Of a stretch of 5,466 bases of DNA, positions 1 to 5,466 are shown one piece after another. The DNA is from an uncultured Porphyromonadaceae bacterium. Its GTDB lineage: Bacteria; Bacteroidota; Bacteroidia; Bacteroidales; Muribaculaceae. The notes under the pieces were generated by a model. The model did not search any database, was not told the origin of the DNA, and was given only the letters and a program-made list of their open reading frames with translations. The DNA lies in assembly GCA_947176355.1 (NCBI GenBank), contig CAMWQY010000188.1, forward strand, positions 1 through 5,466. The letters run 5' to 3'. Numbering within the stretch: the stretch's first letter is position 1; each line of letters begins with the position of its first letter. A program made the translations under genes and the position numbers.

Positions 1-19
1 TTCATAACACACTAATTTT

Positions 20-66
20 CAAGTAGCGAAAAATTTTTCGATATAAGAAAAATTTTTCGCTACTTG
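20..66. repeat. Perfect 20-bp inverted repeat with 7-nt loop
   Basis: The left arm (20-39) and right arm (47-66) are exact reverse complements, separated by GATATAA (40-46). Each arm also contains a smaller palindrome, GAAAAATTTTTC (28-39 and 47-58), so the element is a palindrome of palindromes with two A5T5 tracts centred 19 bp apart. The outermost bases of the right arm (TTG, 64-66) serve as the likely -33 element of the downstream promoter. It could be a dimeric-regulator operator, a bent UP-like element, a dispersed palindromic repeat, or the terminator of a gene left of the window. The last is less likely because no T-run follows the right arm. The repeat itself is certain; its role is inference. 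Confidence 0.9.
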
Positions 67-94
67 TATTTAAGCAATTATTTTAGTAATTTTG
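64..94 (+). promoter_or_regulatory. Bacteroidetes-type sigma-ABfr promoter for the esterase gene
   Basis: TTG at 64-66 and TAATTTTG at 87-94 match the known Bacteroidetes -33 (TTTG/TTG) and -7 (TAnnTTTG) elements with a 20-nt spacer, which is the usual spacing. Transcription would start near 100-103, giving a leader of roughly 105 nt before the ATG at 207. The -33 element lies at the tip of the inverted repeat, so a protein bound there would contact or block RNA polymerase. The match is read from sequence; activity is inferred. Confidence 0.7.
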
Positions 95-196
95 CATATT
101 AAGTTCTGATATTCAACTTTACACATTCAAAATTTGAGCTTAATTATATTATAACCTATCATCTAACAATCACTCAGTCGAGTAATTGAAACTTAA

Positions 197-205
197 ATGA
201 AGTAA
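197..205 (+). other. Two-codon upstream minigene ATG-AAG-TAA
   Basis: ATG AAG TAA (Met-Lys-stop) ends one base before the esterase ATG at 207, and ATGAAG is repeated at 197-202 and 207-212. Both ATGs sit in the A-rich context favoured for initiation in Bacteroidetes. It may be a chance by-product of an A/T-rich leader, or a decoy or re-initiation site. There is no evidence that it is translated. Confidence 0.25.
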
Positions 206-206
206 T

Positions 207-1997
207 ATGAAGAAACTGATTTTTATGTTGTGCCTTTGTGCGGTATCTTTCGTGCAGGCTCAAGATTACAAGACCATTAAAGTCGACGGCACTGTGCGTC
301 AATATCTGGAATATGTGCCACAGAGTCTTGGCGAAAATCGTCCGCTGATAATAGCGCTCCACGGAAATAGTGGACATGGATCCTATCATAAAGGACAGAT
401 GAAAGTGGAGAGTGTGGCTGACACAGCAAAGTTTGTTACTGTATTTCCAAACGGTTTGGACCGTACTTGGGATATCGGAGGCAACAAAGACCTGAATTTT
501 ATGCATGCGCTTATAGATGAGATGTATAGAAAGTATAAAATTGACCGCAATCGTGTATATCTGACGGGGTGGTCAATGGGCGGAATGTTCACTTATTATG
601 CCATGATGAAGGATGCCAACACATTTGCTGCTTATGCACCGATGAGCGGATATCACTTCTGGGGTGGTAAGGCAGAGAGTTCACGCCCTGTTCCTATTCT
701 GCATATTCATGGAAAGGATGATGATGTAGTGACTGTCGGCAGTCTGCAAACTGAGCTAAATAAATGGATTAAACGCAACAATTGCAACACTAAAGCCAAA
801 ACTACAAAGATGTATCGCAACGCATCCAATGTAAATCTTTACGTATGGGACGGCGGAAAAGATGGGGTAGAGGTGCGCTATCTCGAGATTGAAGGTATGA
901 AGCACGCTATCTGGAATACAGGATTTAAGTCGATAGAAGAGATTTGGAATTTCTGTAGCCGATACTCTCTCGACAATGAATATCCCGAAGAAACGGCTCC
1001 GAAAGTGACAGTGACAAGCCCTAATCCATACACGACGCATACAGTTTTTGCTCCAGCTTCAAATGTCACTTTCCCCGATATGATATTATCGGCCAAAGCT
1101 GAAGACAGCAACGGAAGCATCGTAAGAGTTGACTTCTTCGATGGCAATACAATGGTAGGTTCATGCTCAAGCGAGCCATACGAGTGCATCTTGACTTCAC
1201 CACAAGCCGGGATGCATTCGATCAAGGTAGTTGCTACTGACAACGATGGCGAGACCGGCGTGTCGTCGGTGAACCTTAATCTCAATGCGCCATTAGGAGC
1301 CTATTGCTTTCATGATGATTTCAAGGGTATGGAGGGATGCCTGCCGGCAGGATGGACTACTTACGACGGCAGCGACTTGCGAACAGGCTATCTTGAAGGG
1401 CTGTCTCAAGGCGCTCGTGTATTCCATTTTACGGGCAATCCGCACGATTTCGATTGGGGACTGTATTTCCGCAATATGACGGGGGCTACTCGTGCAGGTT
1501 ATGCACAGTACGCACCGGAAAACTCTGTGGCATCGTTGCGACTTTTCCCTGGACGGTATACGCTTACATATAAAATTTGTAATTGGAATCGTCCGCAACA
1601 TAATTCCCCGATTGATGTTATCATAGAAAGTCGGTCGGGAGATAAGATTACGTCTCAAAAGTTCAAACCATCGGTGAATGTAGGTAATCGTGCTAATCTG
1701 GCTTTTAGTGGCATCGAGGTGCAAACCCTAACATTTAATATTGCCAAAGACGATTATTATGTTCTGACGTTCTTTGCCGACGATCAAGAGTGGGGAGATG
1801 GAGTTATAGGGGAGCTTACATTGACAGCCGTAGAATATGACGATACTGGATTCACAGAAATAATAGACTTGGATGCCAACGAAAGCAATGAAGTTTATAA
1901 CCTGCAAGGAATAAGATGTAGCACTCCACAGACAAAAGGCATATATGTAAAAAACGGAAAAAAGTATCTGATTAAATCAAGTTTTCAGAGCAAATAG
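207..1997 (+). CDS. Secreted multidomain esterase (PHB-depolymerase/feruloyl-esterase-like alpha/beta hydrolase) with T9SS-like tail
   Basis: A 596-residue extracellular ester hydrolase, probably removing acyl or feruloyl groups from polysaccharides or cleaving other polyesters; the substrate is not determinable here. Residues 1-18 are a signal peptide (MKK, hydrophobic core, VQA before Q19). Residues about 20-255 form an alpha/beta-hydrolase of the LpqC/CE1 type: an oxyanion-loop LHGNSGHG (51-58), nucleophile elbow GWSMGG with Ser123 (codon 573-575), HGKDDDVV with Asp172 as the likely acid, and GMKHAIWN with His233. Residues about 264-360 match a bacterial Ig-like domain of the Big_7 style (AEDSNGSIVRVDFFDG, then ATDNDGETG). 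Residues about 364-543 are a beta-rich, aromatic-rich module starting near LPAGW, with no firm assignment. Residues 549-596 resemble a type A T9SS sorting domain (VYNLQGIR, KGIYVKNGKKYLIK), ending with SSFQSK. The ATG at 207 is chosen because it gives a complete signal peptide. The triad is intact and no frameshift is seen. The gene stands alone, with its own promoter. Confidence 0.88.
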   Translation: MKKLIFMLCLCAVSFVQAQDYKTIKVDGTVRQYLEYVPQSLGENRPLIIALHGNSGHGSYHKGQMKVESVADTAKFVTVFPNGLDRTWDIGGNKDLNFMHALIDEMYRKYKIDRNRVYLTGWSMGGMFTYYAMMKDANTFAAYAPMSGYHFWGGKAESSRPVPILHIHGKDDDVVTVGSLQTELNKWIKRNNCNTKAKTTKMYRNASNVNLYVWDGGKDGVEVRYLEIEGMKHAIWNTGFKSIEEIWNFCSRYSLDNEYPEETAPKVTVTSPNPYTTHTVFAPASNVTFPDMILSAKAEDSNGSIVRVDFFDGNTMVGSCSSEPYECILTSPQAGMHSIKVVATDNDGETGVSSVNLNLNAPLGAYCFHDDFKGMEGCLPAGWTTYDGSDLRTGYLEGLSQGARVFHFTGNPHDFDWGLYFRNMTGATRAGYAQYAPENSVASLRLFPGRYTLTYKICNWNRPQHNSPIDVIIESRSGDKITSQKFKPSVNVGNRANLAFSGIEVQTLTFNIAKDDYYVLTFFADDQEWGDGVIGELTLTAVEYDDTGFTEIIDLDANESNEVYNLQGIRCSTPQTKGIYVKNGKKYLIKSSFQSK

Positions 1998-2076
1998 TGT
2001 TTCCGACGATACCGCTGCTTCCAACAGAAGAGAATTTCAAAATGAAAGAGCCGTGTCTTAGAATGCGATTTTTTAA

Positions 2077-2108
2077 TTTGCAATATTCAGAAAAAATGAG
2101 TAATTTTG
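2077..2108 (+). promoter_or_regulatory. Bacteroidetes-type sigma-ABfr promoter for alaS-hemW
   Basis: TTTG at 2077-2080 and TAATTTTG at 2101-2108 are separated by 20 nt, the consensus Bacteroidetes -33/-7 arrangement. The 12-mer AGTAATTTTGCA (2099-2110) is identical to that of the esterase promoter (85-96). Transcription would start around 2114-2117, leaving a leader of only about 25 nt. That leader is A-rich with no Shine-Dalgarno sequence, as is common in this phylum, and is too short for a T-box or other aminoacylation-sensing riboswitch. Confidence 0.75.
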
Positions 2109-2138
2109 CACTTTAAAAGATAATAATAAGAATAACAA

Positions 2139-4763
2139 ATGCCTACTTCAAAGGAAATCAGAGAATCGTTCAAGCGATTTTTTGAAAGCAAAGGTCACCA
2201 TATAGTGCCTTCTGCTCCGATGGTCATTAAAGATGACCCTACACTTATGTTCACTAATGCCGGAATGAACCAATTCAAGGATATCATTCTCGGTAGCCGT
2301 CCGGCTAAATACACTCGTGTGGCTGACTCTCAGAAGTGTCTAAGAGTGAGCGGTAAGCACAACGACCTTGAAGAGGTCGGTCATGACACCTACCACCATA
2401 CCATGTTTGAAATGCTTGGTAACTGGTCGTTTGGCGACTACTTCAAGAAAGAAGCTATCGACTGGGCTTGGGAATACCTTGTAGATGTCCTGAAACTTGA
2501 TCCTAACCGCCTTTATGCTACGGTTTTCGAAGGTTATGCACCCGAAGGTCTCGAACGTGACAATGAGGCAGCTTCATATTGGGAGGCGCATCTTCCGAAA
2601 AGCCATATCATCAATGGCAACAGACACGATAATTTCTGGGAAATGGGTGATACAGGTCCCTGTGGACCTTGCTCTGAGATCCATATCGACCTTCGTAGCG
2701 ACGAAGAAAGGGCAGAGGTTGATGGTGCTTCACTTGTAAATAAGGATAATCCCCAGGTGATAGAGATTTGGAATCTTGTCTTCATGCAGTATGAACGTAA
2801 GGCAGACGGCCATCTTGAGCCACTCCCTGCCAAGGTGATCGATACCGGTATGGGATTCGAGCGCCTATGCATGGCTCTTCAGGGTAAGAAGTCGAATTAT
2901 GACACCGATGTTTTCACTCCCTACATTGCTAAGATAAGTGAGATTTCAGGTAAGGAATACGGAAAGGATAAGATGGTGGATGTAGCTATGCGCGTATGCT
3001 CAGACCACTGCCGTACGATTGCTTTCTCCATTGCTGACTCCCAACTCCCGAGCAATGCAAAAGCCGGCTATGTGATCCGTAGAATTCTGCGTCGTGCCGT
3101 GCGATATGCTTATACTTTCCTTGATCAAAAAAATCCATTCATCTATCAGCTCGTAGATGTGATGGTAGAGCAGATGGGTGAGGCCTATCCTGAACTCGTA
3201 GCTCAGAAAGACCTTATCAAGAAAGTGATAAAAGAAGAGGAGGAGTCATTCTTGCGTACTCTCGATAAAGGTATCGGTCTTCTCGACAATCTTGTGGCTG
3301 CTGCCAAAAAGGAAGGTAAGACTGAAATCAGCGGTAAGGATGCATTTACTCTCTATGATACCTACGGTTTCCCTCTTGATCTAACTGAACTTATTTTGCG
3401 TGAACAGGGCATGACTCTTGATGAGAAAGGTTATCAGGAAGAGATGAACCGTCAGAAAGAACGTGCTCGTAATGCTGCTGCTATTGAGACCGGAGACTGG
3501 GTTATTCTTAAAGATGGCGAACAGAAGTTTGTCGGTTATGATGTCACTGAAAATGAAAGCCGTATACTTCGTTACCGTAAGGTGAAGCAGAAAGGAAAAG
3601 AGTTCTTCCAGATCATCCTCGACGAGACTCCGTTCTATGGTGAAATGGGTGGTCAGGTTGGCGATAAGGGAAAGCTTATCGATTCTAATGGAGAGGAAAT
3701 TGAAATCTTCGATACCAAGCGAGAAAATAATGTAAGCGTGCATCTCTCATATAAGTTGCCTGAAAATCCTGCAGATACTTTCAAAGCCGTCATTGATACT
3801 GATGCAAGAGCAGCTATTTCTGCCAACCACTCGGCAACTCACCTTCTGCATGAGGCACTTCGCGAAGTGCTTGGTACACATGTAGAGCAGAAAGGTTCTT
3901 ACGTATCTCCTGAATCCCTTCGTTTCGACTTCTCACACTTCCAGAAAGTCACTCCAGAGGAACTGCGTAAAGTGGAACACCTTGTAAATGCCCGTATTCG
4001 TAAGGCTATGCCCCTTGATGAGCATAGAGATATGCCTATTGCTGAGGCTAAGTCTCTTGGGGCAATGGCACTCTTTGGTGAGAAATATGGCGATAAGGTC
4101 CGTGTTGTGAAATTTGGCGATTCTGTCGAACTTTGTGGTGGTACTCACGTTGCTAACACTGGTAATATTGGTATGGTGCGAATCGTATCTGAAAGCAGTA
4201 TTGCAGCTGGAATCCGTCGTATTGAGGCTGTCAGTGGAGCAGGGGTAGAGAGTATCATCGATAATTTCCAGGATCTTGTGGTCGGTCTTTCCAACCTCCT
4301 TGGTACTAATGGTAATATCCGTACTGCTGTAGAAAAAGCTGTAAAAGAAAATGGAGAGCTTCGCAAGCAAGTGGAGGAAGCTATGGCAGAACGTATCAAC
4401 AATTTGGCATCAGAACTCCTTGATAAGGCTAAAGATACAAATGGTGTCAAAGTTGTTGAGTTAGTTGGTGTCAATGTTCCTGATGTCGTTAAGAATGTTG
4501 CCTTTACAATAAGAAAGAAGAGTCCGGAGCATACAGTCTTCGTTGGAGCTACAATGTCGCCCGATAAAAAACCGCTTCTTACCGTTATGTTGAGCGACGA
4601 TTTGGTGAAAAACGGTGCAAATGCCGGCCAGATTGTGCGTGAAGCTGCCAAACTCATCAAAGGCGGGGGCGGTGGTCAGCCGTTCTTCGCACAGGCAGGT
4701 GGTAAAGACGTCGAAGGGCTATCAGCTGCTCGCGACAAAATCATTGAGCTTCTTGCTCTTTAA
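2139..4763 (+). CDS. alaS: Alanine--tRNA ligase (alanyl-tRNA synthetase)
   Basis: A cytosolic class II synthetase that activates alanine with ATP, charges tRNA-Ala (recognised by its G3:U70 pair) and hydrolyses mischarged Ser- or Gly-tRNA-Ala. At 874 residues it is the usual bacterial length. The aminoacylation core has motif 1 near NAGMNQFKD (40-48), motif 2 across [11 protein letters not shown] to [16 protein letters not shown] (67-101), and motif 3 DTGMGFERL (235-243). The tRNA-recognition part contains [16 protein letters not shown] (305-320) and [12 protein letters not shown] (405-416). The editing domain has the zinc ligands HSATH (His564, His568) and CGGTH (Cys666, His670), plus Gln584, matching the E. 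coli numbering for these residues. A helical linker (about 700-765) leads to the C-Ala domain with its glycine run KGGGGGQP (841-848) followed by AQAGG. The start at 2139 yields the standard N-terminus ([18 protein letters not shown]). No key residue is missing. Arginine is written largely as CGT, consistent with high expression. The stop lies 8 nt before the first possible hemW start, suggesting one transcript. Confidence 0.98.
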   Translation: MPTSKEIRESFKRFFESKGHHIVPSAPMVIKDDPTLMFTNAGMNQFKDIILGSRPAKYTRVADSQKCLRVSGKHNDLEEVGHDTYHHTMFEMLGNWSFGDYFKKEAIDWAWEYLVDVLKLDPNRLYATVFEGYAPEGLERDNEAASYWEAHLPKSHIINGNRHDNFWEMGDTGPCGPCSEIHIDLRSDEERAEVDGASLVNKDNPQVIEIWNLVFMQYERKADGHLEPLPAKVIDTGMGFERLCMALQGKKSNYDTDVFTPYIAKISEISGKEYGKDKMVDVAMRVCSDHCRTIAFSIADSQLPSNAKAGYVIRRILRRAVRYAYTFLDQKNPFIYQLVDVMVEQMGEAYPELVAQKDLIKKVIKEEEESFLRTLDKGIGLLDNLVAAAKKEGKTEISGKDAFTLYDTYGFPLDLTELILREQGMTLDEKGYQEEMNRQKERARNAAAIETGDWVILKDGEQKFVGYDVTENESRILRYRKVKQKGKEFFQIILDETPFYGEMGGQVGDKGKLIDSNGEEIEIFDTKRENNVSVHLSYKLPENPADTFKAVIDTDARAAISANHSATHLLHEALREVLGTHVEQKGSYVSPESLRFDFSHFQKVTPEELRKVEHLVNARIRKAMPLDEHRDMPIAEAKSLGAMALFGEKYGDKVRVVKFGDSVELCGGTHVANTGNIGMVRIVSESSIAAGIRRIEAVSGAGVESIIDNFQDLVVGLSNLLGTNGNIRTAVEKAVKENGELRKQVEEAMAERINNLASELLDKAKDTNGVKVVELVGVNVPDVVKNVAFTIRKKSPEHTVFVGATMSPDKKPLLTVMLSDDLVKNGANAGQIVREAAKLIKGGGGGQPFFAQAGGKDVEGLSAARDKIIELLAL

Positions 4764-4771
4764 TTCAATAC

Positions 4772-5466
4772 ATGTATAGAAGAGCAGAAGGTAGTGACTG
4801 TGTGGAGGTTGCTCCCGAAATGGGAGGACTCTACATCCATATTGCCTATTGTCGCAAAAAATGTATTTACTGCGATTTCTTCAGCGCAGGAGATAGAATT
4901 GCCGATTGGCATAGTTATGTGGATGCTCTATGCTCCGAATTTAACGAAAGAATAAAAGAATTGGCGTGCCCACTCCGTACTGTGTATATCGGAGGCGGCA
5001 CGCCTTCTCTTATGCCATCGGATGAATTTTTAAGACTCTGCGATCTCCTTCATCCTTATTTAGCCGAAGTGGAAGAGTTCACTATAGAGGTAAATCCGGA
5101 CGATGTTTGTGAGGAAAAACTTGTGGTCTGGAAAAGAGCCGGTGTCAACCGTCTCAGTATCGGTGTTCAGAGTTTCGATGATGGTGTGCTAAAAGCATTG
5201 GGTCGGAGACACGATGCTGCCACAGCAAGACAAGCATATAAATGTGCACGACGTCACTTTGAAAATATTTCCATCGACCTTATGTTTGGCCTCCCCTGTC
5301 AGACAGTAGAAATGTGGATAAGAGATCTCCAAGAAGCAATAGCCATGTCTCCTAAGCATATTTCAGCTTACTCTCTGATGTATGAACAGGGCACAGCATT
5401 GACACTCATGCGCGATAACGGACGGCTGGATGAAGCTTCAGATGATATCTCTGAAAAGATGTTTCT
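4772..5466 (+). CDS. hemW: HemW-like radical SAM heme chaperone, 3' end cut by window
   Basis: The first 231 codons of a radical-SAM protein of the HemN/HemW family (often mislabelled oxygen-independent coproporphyrinogen III oxidase); known HemW proteins bind heme and pass it to target proteins. GLYIHIAYCRKKCIYCDFF (19-37) carries the 4Fe-4S ligands Cys27, Cys31 and Cys34. The position two after Cys34 is Phe36, not the fourth Cys of true HemN (CxxxCxxCxC), which favours HemW. Further family motifs are YIGGGTPS (72-79), EVNPDD (106-111), GVNRLSIGVQSF (124-135), LGRRH (143-147), DLMFGLPCQT (169-178) and HISAYSL (196-202). The missing part should hold the remainder of the barrel and the HemN C-terminal domain. 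The start is uncertain: ATG 4772 is 8 nt after the alaS stop, but ATG 4820 (Met17) begins just where family similarity starts and has GGAGG at 4804-4808. Odd points are Ala25 where HIPFC-type Pro is usual and Cys176 where GLPGQT-type Gly is usual. Confidence 0.93.
   Translation, partial: MYRRAEGSDCVEVAPEMGGLYIHIAYCRKKCIYCDFFSAGDRIADWHSYVDALCSEFNERIKELACPLRTVYIGGGTPSLMPSDEFLRLCDLLHPYLAEVEEFTIEVNPDDVCEEKLVVWKRAGVNRLSIGVQSFDDGVLKALGRRHDAATARQAYKCARRHFENISIDLMFGLPCQTVEMWIRDLQEAIAMSPKHISAYSLMYEQGTALTLMRDNGRLDEASDDISEKMF
4804..4808 (+). promoter_or_regulatory. Possible Shine-Dalgarno for an internal hemW start
   Basis: GGAGG lies 11 nt before the ATG at 4820. The spacing is somewhat long and Bacteroidetes rely little on Shine-Dalgarno pairing, so this is only suggestive. 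It matters because it supports Met17 rather than Met1 (4772) as the true hemW start. The 16 residues between them (MYRRAEGSDCVEVAPE) precede the conserved family sequence. Confidence 0.3.

Noticed and set aside
127..137. Interrupted palindrome TCAAAATTTGA in the esterase leader
   Set aside because: Five-base half-sites in very A/T-rich DNA are expected by chance, and the site is downstream of the promoter with no second copy.
231..242. Lipoprotein signal (lipobox) at Cys9 or Cys11 of the esterase
   Set aside because: The residues before these cysteines (FML, CL) lack the L-[AS]-[GA]-C pattern, while VQA before Q19 is a good signal peptidase I site.
1998..2090. Terminator for the esterase gene
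   Set aside because: Only weak stems are found (TTTC/GAAA around 2036-2048, and GAAT/ATTC around 2061-2089). The T-run at 2069-2074 is not preceded by a stable hairpin. No terminator can be supported.
2111..2138. T-box or other riboswitch controlling alaS
   Set aside because: The leader is about 25 nt, A-rich and without stems, and T-box control is characteristic of Firmicutes rather than Bacteroidetes.
4145..4660. 171-codon open frame on the minus strand inside alaS
   Set aside because: It is fully antisense to conserved alaS codons, is low-complexity in Ser, Thr and Leu, and has no recognisable motif or promoter. The other minus-strand frames inside alaS (3933-4370, 3381-3743, 2534-2872) and the esterase (878-1285, 1293-1724) fail for the same reasons.
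4660..4675. Glycine-codon G-run in alaS as a frameshift or slippage site
   Set aside because: The run encodes the normal glycine-rich motif of the C-Ala domain and the frame continues correctly into AQAGG and the stop.
4772..5466. Coproporphyrinogen III dehydrogenase (HemN)
   Set aside because: The cluster motif is CxxxCxxC followed by Asp-Phe, lacking the fourth Cys of HemN, and the N-terminus lacks the long HemN extension. HemW is the better call.

Overview
The window looks like a chromosomal piece of a Bacteroidales bacterium (Muribaculaceae/Prevotella-like; the exact family cannot be fixed from sequence alone). Three signs point there. Both upstream regions carry the Bacteroidetes-type promoter layout (TTG or TTTG, 20 nt, TAnnTTTG). 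The two starts preceded by these promoters have no Shine-Dalgarno sequence. The first protein ends in a C-terminal tail typical of type IX secretion cargo in this phylum.

Layout, all real genes on the + strand. (1) Positions 1-206 are non-coding: a perfect 20-bp inverted repeat (20-66) whose right end forms the -33 element of a promoter (64-94), then a leader of about 100 nt. (2) 207-1997 encodes a secreted multidomain esterase: signal peptide, alpha/beta-hydrolase of the PHB-depolymerase/feruloyl-esterase type, bacterial Ig-like domain, an uncharacterised beta-rich module and a T9SS-like sorting tail. (3) 1998-2138 is a 141-bp intergenic region holding a second promoter with the same architecture. 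(4) 2139-4763 is a full-length, intact alanyl-tRNA synthetase (alaS). (5) Eight bases later, from 4772 to the window end, is the 5' part of hemW, a radical-SAM heme chaperone-like protein cut off by the window edge.

alaS and hemW form a probable two-gene (or longer) operon driven by the 2077-2108 promoter, because nothing resembling a terminator or promoter separates them. The esterase is probably a separate unit with its own promoter. It would act outside the cell on esterified polymers, while alaS and hemW are housekeeping functions; no functional link between the two units is visible.

I see no phage, IS, CRISPR, tRNA or rRNA gene, and no convincing new multi-gene system. The least ordinary items are the inverted repeat fused to the first promoter, the unassigned module and tail of the esterase, and two substitutions at usually conserved positions of HemW.
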